From NCBI GenBank assembly GCA_023213315.1, contig JAKCPI010026411.1, positions 1-64,000 of the forward strand: 64,000 nucleotides of DNA, given 5' to 3'. Positions 8,701 through 18,520 of the stretch are shown piece after piece (position 1 is the first letter of the stretch; each line of letters starts with the position of its first letter). Under the pieces are notes generated by a model. That model made no database searches and was not told where the DNA came from. It saw only the letters and a list, made by a program, of their open reading frames with translations. The position numbers were made by a program, and so were the translations under genes. Source of the stretch: Euborellia annulipes. Taxonomy: Eukaryota; Arthropoda; Insecta; Dermaptera; Anisolabididae.

Positions 8701-11641
8701 GCGTGGTGTTATTCTTAATACTAGAATATTATATATTCTTAACACAATCGATGCATTCAAACAGTAGATTGGAAAGGAGCGTGCAGCCAGGTAATAAGTC
8801 TCCACGAAATTAAACTCTCTGTTAAGGAAACAGTTTCGGTTTAAATGAAATAAAGACATCTTCAGTCCAATAGTCGAGAGTATGAACTCGAATGACAGAG
8901 CATTGAGATAAATTGTGGAGTTGTCATTTGTGTGTATTATTATTATACATAAATTGTTTGTACAAAAATACAATGCAATGCTTATCTGATAAGACTTTTA
9001 TACAATGCGCCAAGTTTTACATACAAATTTTTTTTGATTCTCAATGTTCTGTCATTCGAGTTCATACTCTCGACTTCTGGACTGAAGATGGCTTTATTTC
9101 ATTAAAACCGAAACTGTTTCCTTAACAGAGAGTTTAATTTCGTGGAGACTTATTACCTGGTTGCACGCTCCTTTCCTATCTACTGTTTAAATACAACAGC
9201 CACTTTAATTCTTCACACTCGATGCATTGTCAAGAGGAACCTTACAAAATGATCAAGTGATAAAAAATAAAAAAAAATAATAATAAAATAAAGTAAATAA
9301 AATCGACTATCGTGGACCCCCGTTTACATCTCACAGACCCCCAATTTATTTTTTGGCTCACATGGACCCCTTGTGGGTTGTCGGCGACCCCTGAGTGTCG
9401 ATATAGACCACTTTGGGAATCACTGGTCTATTTATTATTCAAAAAGAACTTATGAAGAACAGCTTCCTGATTAACCAAGAAACTTTACATACGATATCGC
9501 AATTTTCCATGGTACAAAAAAATGAGTAGAGGAAGATAATATAGAGAAATGATTGAAATTTCAACTGTTATTATACTGCCGATGAAAAATATTAAAGATC
9601 TTGAATATAATTGATCGCCCTAAACGGGTTTTGACTTTATCAAATTTTATTTAATAATATTAAAATTTTTCTTTACTAGGTACAATTAAAGCATGTGTAT
9701 TAATTGAGAATATTTTATCATCATTTGAAATGGATGAAATTTTATGGGAGTTAAGAATGCATTCTATGGGATTAAATTGTGGCATTTGGGATTATGCTGC
9801 ATCGATCATTGCAAAATTTGGTAAATATTTTTTTAAAATTTTGTAAAAAACGGTTTTTTTTTTTTTATTTATTTAATCTCTTTATTATAGGTACAAGAAA
9901 TGATTTTATACTACCTGATCGAAATAAATATGTTAATATGGATCGACATTTTATGAAGAGTTATATGCGTTTGGTAATTGATACTTGCCATCTTCGAGGT
10001 GCCTATGCTACGGGTGGAATGGCTGCTCAAATAATTACAAGTGACCTCAAGTATTAAATTTTTGATTTTAATATTTTTGATAAAAGAAATATTGACCATT
10101 TTTTTTTTTTTTAGTAAAAAAGATATAGTAAATACAGTAGTGACAGCAAAAAGAAAAGAAATTTTAGCAGGTGTTGATGGATTTATGGTTTATGATATGC
10201 AACTTATTCCTTCTATAATTAAGGGGCTATAACTTTTTTAAATATAGCTTTTTGAAGAAAAAACAACTTGACTATATCTACTCAATTTATTATGCAAATA
10301 TTTTAAGCAACATTTAACTTCCCTCCTTGAATAAAATCAGATCCGCGACTTCATCAAATACTGGGGAACAAATCCACAGCGACGTTTCGGTTCACTATGC
10401 GACCATCTTCATGGCTATAACAGCATTTGAATTAGAAAATTTTAATTGACTTGGACTGGCCGCTGAATGTAGTTAACCCTGATAGATCGTAAATTTTAAA
10501 AAATGTCTGTCAAAGAATATAAGAATGTTTCTATTGTTAACTGAACACTAGGTAACTACTGTATATTACCTACATTTTTCCCATTCCAAGAGAGTGACAT
10601 CATGGAGCTCCTCCTTTTGTTTGTTTACTAGTTTCTGGCCAACCTGTGTATTTTAAAGACCTTGTCTTAATGTTTGTTTTTGTATAATAGCCCTATTGAT
10701 GTTATGTCTTTGTATACGCCATTATAGCCATGAAGAAGGTCGCACAATCGACCGAAACGTAGCTGCTGTGAATTTGAATGCAATAAAGAAATAATCATAG
10801 CTGCTTAGCCTTTTTATTCATCCATCTCCATATTGATTCACCTATTCACCTCGCTTACATAATCTCTATATAAATATATGTTCTTTTTTTATTATAGCTC
10901 TGGAATGAAATGTTGCCAGTTGGAGAAGTGAATCAACTTGGTGTGATATCAAACATTTCCATTAATAGAGATGATCTTTTAAGAATGCCAAAAGGAGGTG
11001 TCACTCACTTTGGTCTCGATCACAACATTCGGGTGGCAATTCTTTTTATTTGGCATTGGTCCTTTGGACATGGACATTTTATTTATCGAGGAGCAGTTGA
11101 GGATTCAGCCACAGCAGAAATTTCACGCTCTCAAATTTGGCAATGGATTAGGCATGAAGTAAGTAGGAAAAAAAAATTAAAAGAAAAATTTCTATGGTAC
11201 ATTTTATTTAATACAATATAAATAAATATGAATAAAAAATATCAACAATTAACATTTTTGGCAGTGTGTTGATGCTAAATTAATTTAAAAAAAATTTTTG
11301 TGACTTTAAGGCAACTTTAGAAGAAAATTCTTTAAAAGTAACAAGAGATTTGATTAAAAGTTTAGCTTATAACTTCTTAAGAGAGTCCATTCCTAGGGTT
11401 AAAACTCTAGATGAAAAGATTAGATTGCAAAATGCTTATACTATTTTTATGGAAATGATTACAATGCGGAATTCTTCAGAGTTTATCACAACCTATCTGA
11501 ATGACTTTTATATTAATAGGTAAGCGAATATATATTATATATATATAAATTATAAAATTAATGATTGTTTTTATTTTATTTTTTTTTAGAGAAAGTATTC
11601 AAGAAGATGTTTTTGAGAATTTGAATGAGAGTAAAATTTAA
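2755..11641 (+). CDS. Malate synthase (type A-like), ten exons
   Basis: Exons: 2755-2882, 3461-3676, 7827-7997, 8061-8247, 9680-9820, 9891-10050, 10115-10223, 10898-11158, 11311-11519, 11590-11641. Spliced from the ATG at 2760 they give 542 residues, the usual length for type A malate synthase, which makes malate from glyoxylate and acetyl-CoA in the glyoxylate cycle. Family motifs are in order: VDFDDGH (114-120), RPRAWN (158-163), metal-site Glu242 in LIEN, Asp270 in GIWDYA, and [10 protein letters not shown] with the catalytic Asp438. The C-terminus is SKI, a plausible peroxisomal PTS1. The first exon begins GA-GTT-ATG after an acceptor, so a small upstream coding exon is possible. All introns are GT-AG except the one after 10223, which starts GG. 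Introns carry MGMT, hAT and foldback insertions. AATAAA occurs near 11788. Confidence 0.93.
3960..4490 (-). pseudogene. Tc1/mariner-type transposase relic
   Basis: A GC-richer island in the first large malate synthase intron. Read on the minus strand it has an N-terminal helix-turn-helix-like stretch (about 4440-4350, including RLVQKFE) and then, after a frame break, a C-terminal stretch with [17 protein letters not shown] (about 4060-3990). That C-terminal segment is typical of transposases ending in FFLWGYLK-type motifs. The catalytic middle is missing, so this is an internally deleted, non-functional copy. Confidence 0.7.
4862..5670. mobile_element. Foldback element with degenerate hammerhead-like motifs
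   Basis: Ends are inverted copies built on gggcagaggcagccaaaaa and ttctgaatg, as in the smaller element at 7247-7500. Just inside the left end is a minus-strand CTGATGA - stem - AAAACGTC (about 4930-4970), damaged at GAAA. A plus-strand half motif GAAACGTC follows near 4996. A tRNA-derived SINE (5480-5600) has inserted into it. Confidence 0.65.
5480..5600 (+). repeat. tRNA-derived SINE (family 2)
   Basis: Carries an A-box-like cctggtacattggg and a B-box-like gggttcgatttcc, followed by gggggtcatggga. Related copies occur at 19205-19280 and as an inverted pair at 50950-51065. The internal Pol III promoter layout supports a SINE rather than a functional tRNA. Confidence 0.65.
5878..6462 (-). 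CDS. MGMT: Methylated-DNA--protein-cysteine methyltransferase (O6-alkylguanine repair)
   Basis: Uninterrupted frame of 194 residues. The suicidal active-site motif PCHRV is complete (Cys156), preceded by the DNA-binding helix-turn-helix region ([22 protein letters not shown], about 120-141) and followed by GGIGKYRSG. The N-terminal ribonuclease-H-like half starts around residue 26. The enzyme moves alkyl groups from O6-guanine to its own cysteine in the nucleus. The true start may be Met1 or Met14, since the first 20 residues are unlike the family. It lies wholly inside a malate synthase intron on the opposite strand and has no intron. Wording around the active site ([17 protein letters not shown]) is close to bacterial Ada/Ogt proteins, so bacterial origin or retroposition are both possible. 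Base composition matches the surroundings. Confidence 0.93.
   Translation of the reverse strand: MNKTNFFVIFRLIMIVIEAIHSKKVTLITYGIHQTEFGKCCIGLTFGGICHLSFNGNSSDCKVRIQEEWPYAQLENDELTTQKILDKIFNNQEEELFQCYVPGTEFQQLVWKALLKIPSGTTTYYEKIAENIGNPKAVRAVASAIGKNPIAYLIPCHRVIPKSGGIGKYRSGSHIKQALLEYENKNLSNLTKKS
6940..7030. repeat. Foldback with mutated hammerhead-like motif
   Basis: Arms about 6943-6978 and 6986-7022 are inverted. On the minus strand a helix aacagct/agctgtt flanks CCGAAGA - stem - GAAACGTC. The first box has C where the other copies have T, so catalysis would be unlikely even if the other copies are ribozymes. Confidence 0.6.
7295..7357 (-). ncRNA. Hammerhead-like ribozyme motif
   Basis: CTGAAGA box at 7344-7338 and GAAACGTC at 7317-7310, with helix II ggttta/taaacc between them. 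Outside the boxes the flanks can pair as accaat/attggt, with GGA opposite TCT next to the core. One unpaired T separates CTGAAGA from helix II, unlike the canonical G10.1-C11.1 pair. Activity is untested. Confidence 0.55.
7391..7450 (+). ncRNA. Hammerhead-like ribozyme motif, best-formed copy
   Basis: CTGAAGA 7403-7409, helix II ggttta/taaacc, GAAACGTC 7430-7437. Helix I has an inner GGA/TCC, an internal loop, and an outer ccaat/attgg. The layout is that of a type I hammerhead, with the extra T after CTGAAGA. Helix III could only be the self-complementary ACGT, so cleavage might need a dimer. Confidence 0.6.
8826..8868 (-). ncRNA. Hammerhead-like motif (variant helix III)
   Basis: CTGAAGA at 8865-8859 and GAAACTGTT at 8837-8829, with inner helix I GGA/TCC adjoining both boxes. 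Here AC and GT of helix III are separated by one T, which gives a one-base loop instead of none. Confidence 0.5.
9079..9121 (+). ncRNA. Hammerhead-like motif (variant helix III)
   Basis: GGA then CTGAAGA (9082-9088), an imperfect helix II gctttat/attaaaacc, GAAACTGTT (9110-9118), then TCC. It is the mirror partner of the copy at 8826-8868. Confidence 0.5.
10330..10810. repeat. Foldback with degenerate hammerhead-like motifs
   Basis: A minus-strand copy at about 10385-10425 and a plus-strand copy at about 10736-10765 have ATGAAGA in place of CTGAAGA, followed by GAAACGTC or GAAACGTA. AATAAA follows the right copy near 10781. The element fills most of the malate synthase intron that has the non-GT donor. 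Confidence 0.55.
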
Positions 11642-11829
11642 CTTTTTATATTTGATATTAGAAAAGTTAAAATTTTATATCTATAAAATATTTCAAGTAA
11701 CTGCCCAGGTACATTTGATATATTATTTATAAAAATATTTTTATTATTATTATCTCATGTTATTAAGGGATATTTTTCTATGATATAATAAATGAATATT
11801 AAAATGAAAATTGTATGATTTATATATCA

Positions 11830-12072
11830 CCTGCTGAGAATCATAGTGGCCAAAGTCCGAAAATTATATTTTTGAGTTAAGCCTATCGTTGTTAAAACGT
11901 CTTCTCTTTTGAGTGCCGAAGAGGCCAAAATATATTTCCATTCATTGCTATTGATTCTGGCCCTATTCATTTGTTGCCGAGCTATTTAAATGTATATGTT
12001 TATAAAACTTGCAAATTCCTTTTCTCGAATTGGTAATTTTCCGACTTTCGCCAATATGATTCTCAGCAGGAG
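11830..12072. mobile_element. Short TIR element (MITE)
   Basis: Terminal inverted repeats of about 35 bp with a few mismatches: cctgctgagaatcatagtgg at the left and ccaatatgattctcagcagg at the right. About 240 bp long, non-coding. It lies just downstream of the malate synthase polyadenylation signal. Confidence 0.75.
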
Positions 12073-12390
12073 ATTTATTCAATATTTTTTATATATAGAA
12101 AGGAACATATTGAATAGTGAAATAAAAAAAAAATACTACATCTCCCTGAGATTTAAATTAATCTTGTGGAATTCTTGAGTAAAATTCTAAAGCTTTATTT
12201 AATTAAATCTGAAATAAGATTGTAAATTGATCAAATTCATATTAATAAATTATAAGCATGCTGAGCGAATTTTTGAAGATGGAGCAGTTGGATTAAAGCA
12301 CTATGAGAAATGGAAAATTCAATTTGATATTTGTACAAAAGCATTCATTTAATATCTATCAAGTTTTCTTGCGATAAATGCATTATAATT

Positions 12391-12751
12391 TCTGGAAGTT
12401 GTGGCTGTGACATGATTATAATGGAAATGGAGATATCCGCCAAATTGAAATGTCGAGGTTCAATAAAACTCCTAGAATAAGACGTTTCGGCCTGAATTTT
12501 CAATTATTGGAAATTATACACATGTGATTGAACCAGGATTTGTCAATAATCACATTTATTTGCTTCATACAATATTATATGGCTCATGTGCTCAAGATCA
12601 GAGGTAAATCCTGGTTCAATCACATGTGCATTCGCATTATGTGTATAATTTTCAATAACTGAAGATGGCCAATTAAACGTCTTATTCTGAGAGTTTTATT
12701 GAACCTAGAGAATTCCAATTTGGCTGATATCTCCATGTCTACATTATAATT
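12391..12751. mobile_element. Foldback insertion with relic hammerhead-like motifs
   Basis: Flanked by an exact 11-bp duplication GCATTATAATT (12380-12390 and 12752-12762). The right arm has AATAA-CTGAAGATGGCC...AACGTC-TTATT near 12645-12680, so the flanking helix is intact but GAAA is lost. The left arm carries the inverted gacgtttcgg. Confidence 0.75.
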
Positions 12752-12879
12752 GCATTATAATTAACACAGTGCAGAAAAAGCCGCTCGAGTTGTTAAACCC
12801 AAAAGGTATCAAGAGTTAAATCAAGTTCAAATATGCGTCAGTCATCAAGTTCAAATATGCCATCAGCGCCAGAACGGCC

Positions 12880-13065
12880 TAATCCACATTTCACTTTTTT
12901 GGTTTTATGCCTTAGTATCTATTAAATCGTGAATTCCAGAATAGTACAGTACTTCTCATGATATAGTAGTACAGGACTACTCATTATACAGTAGTACAGT
13001 ACTGCTCTGGAATTCATGATTTAATAGATACCAAGAAAGTAAAATGTGGGTTAGGCCGTTCTTGT
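12880..13065. repeat. Foldback with tagtacagtac core
   Basis: Arms ctattaaatcgtgaattcca and tggaattcatgatttaatag are reverse complements around short repeats of agtacagtact. Non-coding. Confidence 0.7.
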
Positions 13066-13891
13066 GCTGATGGCTTCATATGATTATTTATTATTAAAAT
13101 AAAAAATGCCAAATATTGATTATATTTAAAAATATTTTGTCATTTGTGGTTTTTAACAGACAATTAATTATTGCCGGATATTTAGAACGTTCAAACAGAC
13201 TAAAAATATTTTAATTTTTAAACGATTTTAAAAGACTAGACATAATAGTCTTGAGTCACAAAAAAAGCATGAATTGAATTAATATAATAAAAACAATTTC
13301 TTCTATTAAGAGTGAGGTTACTACTTATAAATTATCTTAAATTTTTTCTGAATTCTTCTTATGTTTTATTTTGAAGAAGCTTGAGTTTGGGACGTCCGAA
13401 TTATCCGGTAATATCACATAGGGCCTAGTTATCTATAATTTGATAATGGGGGCTGTACCCTGACCAGATAAAGTTAGACTTGGGAGAAGTGATTTTTTTT
13501 TTTCAAGATCACACTATAATAAAGTGAAATGAATAGCATGTCGGAGAAAAACTGAATTCTTTCCCAAAAAGTTTTTATATATATATATTTAAACTTTTGT
13601 AGAAATATCTTTTAATATTATATATATATAATCAATCGTAAAAAGTGCTTTATTCCCTAAATAGTAAATAACAGCAGAATGCGGATTCTATTTAAAAAGA
13701 TTTTAAAAGCATTTGTAAAATAAATTTCGTGCAATATTTTGATTAAAATAACATTTTAAAAAATTATCTTCTTTTTCTAAAAAAAAAATTTATATTTTAA
13801 AAAATTTCAAAAATGAAATTTCTGCGATCCATGCTTCTACAGCATCGACAAAAAAAAAATAGTTAAAAATAAATTTTTGAAGATAAATTTG

Positions 13892-16474
13892 CTAAGAAAC
13901 GGCGCACCTATCCCTATTATAAAGCGTAGAGTTGGTGTTGCCTTGTCGTTCAGCATTTTGTAATCTTTGTGCCAATCTGCGATCTTGTTCTTCTTGACTA
14001 AGACCATTAGAGTCTTCTAAAGATAATGCTAGAGCTCTGGCTAAAGCTTCATCTTCACTCTGTATAAAAACAAATATTAATAAATTAATATTCCAATAAA
14101 TGTTAGTTTTTTTTTTATAAAAATTTAAAAATATCTTACTATTTGCCCTTGAAAATCGCGAAGATTTGATCGATTTGGGTTGTGTGATATGGCTTTGTTT
14201 TGTCGAGAGACTGCAGCTTGGCTAAATACAAATAAAAAATTCTATTATAATAAGGGTATAAATATTAATAATAAAAATAAGAGAAAGTAAAAAAAGCTTA
14301 CAGGGCTTTTCTTCTAGCAACAGCTTCCTTGCCTTCACAATTATGATCGGTTGGATGACGATGTCTAAGGCAAAAATTCTGCTGGCAATCTACACAAACT
14401 ACTGGAATTATTTCTTTTACTTTACATCCTTTCATTGTACATTTGTTTTTGAAAATCTAAAAATAAAAAATTAGAACATTTTAATAATTAGATTTTGGTC
14501 CAGGTCTATTCTCTAAGGAAAAACGTTAAATTTTAACATCTGAAATCAGGGTTAATTCATTTTAACACCGCCTTGCCTCAAATTGCTATTCTGTAAGCAA
14601 AAACTTCAACACTAAAGCTTTAAAATTTAGTCAATAGTGTTAAAAATTAACGTCCTTCAGCAACAGCCAGATGATAACAGTAAGATGGACAAGAGCCAAC
14701 AGAGGATGTCAGGGTAATTTAATAGCCGTGAGAAGAGCATCCTGTGCGGGATCGCTCCTTGATATTTCATTGCCCTGGCAGGATGCTTTCTCCGTAATGA
14801 AATCGAATTTCAAGGAAAAGTGGTGTTCAGCATGGACACAGTCATCCTGCTTCACCTGCTTCCGCTCTTGCCAAAATCAAGAAACAACCTGGCCCTCCAT
14901 GGTTCTCTCGTCTTCCTTTACTCCCAAGCCATCACGTTATTAAACCGCCTCAGAATAAATCACACGCGGACTCCGTCTCACTTGGCCAAATTTAATATTT
15001 CCCCATCACCGCTCTGTTCCTGTGCATCTGTCAACGCCACATCTCTGCATCTTCTAGCTGAATGCCCACAATATTCATACCATAGAAATCAGTTCATCAG
15101 GAAAATAGTCCCTAATTTCCGTGACCCCACTTCATCACCCCCCTGCCCCTCCAAATGACGCCACTGTTTCAACTAGTGCCAACGGTGAATTTTTTGGATT
15201 ATATTAAATTTATTGCTGTTATATATTCACCTTTCTGCGATCTTTAGCCGGATCAGACTGGCATTCTCTGTCAATATGAGCCCCAACAGCTATATCGGGA
15301 GGTTCTCCTCTTTTTCCAGGTATAGGAGTATTACACAATGGACAAACTGGAACCTGAACATCCTTTTTATATGCAGAGGGACAATTATGTGTATCGTATT
15401 TAATATGTTGATTGCTAAAAAATGTATAAAAAACACTTATTTAATTTTTAAAAGAAATTATAAAGTACTTATTGGTTTATGGCTTTGGAGATTTAATCAG
15501 AATTCGCAGGAACTTTGCAGCCAGGAGATTAAATAAAAAAATCTTTTATTTAAATTTTTATTCGCCGACGTTTTGGACGTCAATTACGACTTTCATCAGG
15601 GTCTATGATCATAACATCTATTCAAAAAAAATTATATTAACTTACAATAAGAATATAAATTTGAGAAATACAAATATTGTCAATTATACAAGATCTTAGG
15701 TAATATACAATTTCTTTTTTACTTTGATATGTACAAAAATGTATGTATATTATTGCAATGAACATTAAAATACCTATTTTAAATCAATTACAAATATATG
15801 AAATATTTCATTGGACATTTATTTTGCCAAATATTTTAAAGTTGTTATTATTTATTACAAGCGCAAATGGCCCTGGTAGCTGAAGCCCAATAATAACCAA
15901 TAATATTTATTTCAAAATTTAATTAATTCTAGGATACTAGGTCAAAATCAAAAAAAGATCTTGTATAATTGACAATATTTGTAAGTACATATAAATGTTG
16001 ACATAGGCACTGATGAAAGTCGTGATTTACGACCGAAACGTCGTCTAATAAAAAAGTTCCTGCGAATCCTGATTGATTTTCAAGTATTTTTGATGAAATT
16101 GACATATTTGAATCAGAAAATTCAAGCAACCTCAACCAATTATTAGTGTTAAAATGTCAACTAATTGCAAGATAAAGGTTAAACCTTTTCAATTTTGAGA
16201 GTAATCAATTTTATACAAAAGATTGTGATTAGTATGTATTGTTTTAATAGCAAAAAAATTTTAAAATTCAAATTACCAGAATATTTTTTCACAAGCATCG
16301 CATTTCATTGGTAAATAATCTGAAATAAACATTTTATAATAATTAATAGGAGTTAATTTAAATTGATCTAATTTAACCACTTCACAAATTGTCATTTATT
16401 AAAATTAGATTATATTTACCTAGTTGTTTGCAAGTAGGTTCAGTACAATGTTCACCTAAATTAGGAAACTCCAT
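13892..16474 (-). CDS. ZFAND2B: AN1-type zinc finger protein 2B-like (AIRAPL)
   Basis: Six exons on the minus strand: 16474-16420, 16319-16277, 15414-15231, 14456-14302, 14221-14140, 14059-13892, giving 228 residues, all with GT-AG junctions. Two AN1 zinc fingers are complete: C10, C15, C25, C28, C33, H36, H42, C44, and again C100 to C134 with the same spacing. Exon 6 opens with a ubiquitin-interacting motif (SEDEALARALALSLED, from 174). The protein ends CAVS, a CaaX box. Tandem AN1 fingers plus UIM plus CaaX identify the ZFAND2B branch, which ties ubiquitinated clients to p97 and the proteasome at the ER membrane. The human protein is somewhat longer (257). Introns carry a retroelement relic and a hammerhead-like pair. 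Confidence 0.95.
14500..15180. mobile_element. Non-LTR retrotransposon relic in ZFAND2B intron
   Basis: 14820-15158 (plus) encodes PSHLAKFNISPSPLCSC then SLHLLAECPQY, the Cys/His pattern at the C-terminal end of arthropod non-LTR reverse-transcriptase polyproteins. 14500-14640 is shared with 57485-57640. The reading is short and frame-shifted, so the copy is dead. Confidence 0.6.
15540..16080. repeat. Foldback with hammerhead-like motif pair in ZFAND2B intron
   Basis: The left minus-strand copy (about 15556-15597) has CTGATGA but CAAAACGTC instead of GAAACGTC. The right plus-strand copy (16010-16042) is intact. Both arms contain a cgcaggaactt or aagttcctgcg word (near 15509 and 16056). The exact target duplication is unclear. 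Confidence 0.6.
16007..16045 (+). ncRNA. Hammerhead-like motif
   Basis: CTGATGA 16010-16016, helix II gtcgt/acgac, GAAACGTC 16035-16042, with AATAAA six bases after the GTC. The inner helix I is poor, so this copy is less convincing structurally. Confidence 0.5.
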
Positions 16475-16479
16475 TTCTT

Positions 16480-17475
16480 TTTGAGTTCACAAGTTGACTG
16501 TGTAAAAATAATGAGATCTCACTTTCTGACTTATTATATATATATAATATAAAGGAATATTCTAGAACTATTGCAAGATGACTAATTTTTTGAAAAATGC
16601 AATTCACTGTTGGATTTAGAATTAAAATACATTTGAAATGAATCGAAAAGTTGAAAGGGATTTTTATAATATACAGAAAAATTTTGACATATAATCTAAA
16701 GAAATGTAAAATTCCTTTTTTTTTAATTAAAAAAAAAATGATTAATAATAATGGAATATCATCTTATTACGTCATATATAGTTGTAAAGTTAACTACAAT
16801 GTCATTTTTGTGCTCTTTTTTTATTGCCAACCTCAAATATTTAATTCCCAATTTCATCTAAATATACTTTATTTTAAAAATTTAATGTTTTTATAGCTGA
16901 CAAAAATTATATAACAAATTATTCTTTATTATTTTTTTTCATGGAATGATTAAATTCCCCCAAAAAATTTTTTATTGTAGTTTCGCAACGGGGTACCTCA
17001 AGAATTAAGAACACAAATTTGTTCAATTTTTGATTATAAAAATCGATTTAAACTCTAAAAAAATATGAAATAATTTTTATTTTATTTATTCGTTTAATGC
17101 CCATGATGTCAAATTTGACAGAAATTTTATTACTTTTCAAGTCAATAATTTTATTATTATTTTTTATAATAGGCCTATATTTTAAGAAAATCGTCCACCA
17201 AATTACTAAATTGAACTCTCACATTCTTCCAAGTGAAATGTTGAACTGAATGTTACAAGTGAATCCACTTAGTTGGGGAACGCCTTGGCACCTTGGTGAA
17301 CCTTTATGAAATTTTTTTTCGATCTTCTCGGTTTCTATCATGTAGTAGAAGCTAATGAAAAATTCACTCATTCCAATCTTAGATATTTTAGATAATTAGA
17401 AGCACCTATCTGTTAATATAATTAATTAATTAATATAAGAAGTTGTATAAATTAAGGAATTAATAAATTTTAATA
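16480..17475. other. Gene-free AT-rich region upstream of ZFAND2B
   Basis: This should hold the ZFAND2B promoter, but no clear core element stands out. No coding, tRNA or repeat signal beyond simple AT-rich tracts is seen. Confidence 0.4.
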
Positions 17476-17483
17476 AATTACAG

Positions 17484-17727
17484 CAAGGGCGTCCGCAGGA
17501 TTTTTTGCAGGGGGGGGCAAGTCACTTCCAGATAAGTTAAAAAAACGTACTTTGATTTTAATAATGTTATATATCTCTTGGTATTTAAAGCTTTCTCACC
17601 GCAGCAAGGTGGATGTATAATGAGAAAGGTTTTTTAGCATTTTTTTTTTGTTTTATACATTTTTTTGTATCATTTTAATTTTCCAGGGGGGGGCAAGTGC
17701 CTGGTTGCCCCCCTGCGGACGCCCATG
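17484..17727. mobile_element. hAT MITE, 244 bp
   Basis: Terminal inverted repeats CAAGGGCGTCCGCAGG and CCTGCGGACGCCCATG, with an exact 8-bp duplication AATTACAG at 17476-17483 and 17728-17735. Non-coding, with G-tract subterminal repeats. Confidence 0.92.
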
Positions 17728-18520
17728 AATTACAGTATCATTATTTAAAATTGTCATCTTTATTTGTAATCAATACGCTTTATATACTGTATATATGTAT
17801 ATATACGCAATGTATTCTATTTTTAGTGTTCAATGAAGATGGGTGAATAAATTTTACCCGAAGCGTCTGATAGTTCACAGAGTATCGAGAGTGTTTATTA
17901 TTTTTTTCTGCCTGCATTTTCATATCCTTCTTACACATATTCCCGGCCATTATATATTATTATGTCTTCTCATTTATTCTAACTAGATTGCACCTGGTCG
18001 ACGGATCATTTTAGTTTCAGAATAGACTCAAGTAGGGATGAAACGATAGAGGTATCGATACTTTTACTCGATACCGTATAGATTGAAAAGTATCGATACT
18101 TACTCGTATCGGTCAATGTGCTATACGTAGTTTATTTAATTCATAATCATGACAAATTGGGAATTTAATTGGAAATATTTACAGAAAACTTTTGTAGGAT
18201 TTTATTTAAAAATTATATTTAAAAAATTTACAAAATAGATATAATTAATTTTTACAAAATAAAACAATCGAAAGAGATTCTGGAGAAAAAATTCATTCGG
18301 ATGGACGCGGTATACTTCTCGTCTTAAACATTGGGCATTAGTATATAATCATTGTATCTTAATAATAAATGAAAGAAATGATTTCTATTCAATTTTTTTC
18401 AGAGATTTTATTTTTTATCTAGATAGATATGTATATATAAAATGAAAATATAAATTTGTAAATAAATATAATTACAAATTAAAGATGAAAAAAAAAATGA
18501 TTAAAAAAAATCTCTTTTAT

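Larger units (their letters stand above)
8758..9218. mobile_element. Foldback insertion with two hammerhead-like motifs, nested in hAT element
   Basis: Inverted ends containing cagtagattggaaaggag and cctttcctatctactg are flanked by an exact 10-bp duplication TCGATGCATT (8748-8757 and 9219-9228). The outward motifs are at 8826-8868 (minus) and 9079-9121 (plus). It is younger than the hAT element it interrupts. Confidence 0.85.
8373..9425. mobile_element. hAT-type DNA transposon, non-autonomous, 1053 bp
   Basis: Ends CAGAGGCCTCCAAAC and CTTTGGGAATCACTG are imperfect terminal inverted repeats. An exact 8-bp target duplication GTCTATTT sits at 8365-8372 and 9426-9433, diagnostic of hAT insertion. 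No transposase frame remains. It is in the malate synthase intron between 8247 and 9680 and is itself interrupted by the foldback at 8758-9218. Confidence 0.88.
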
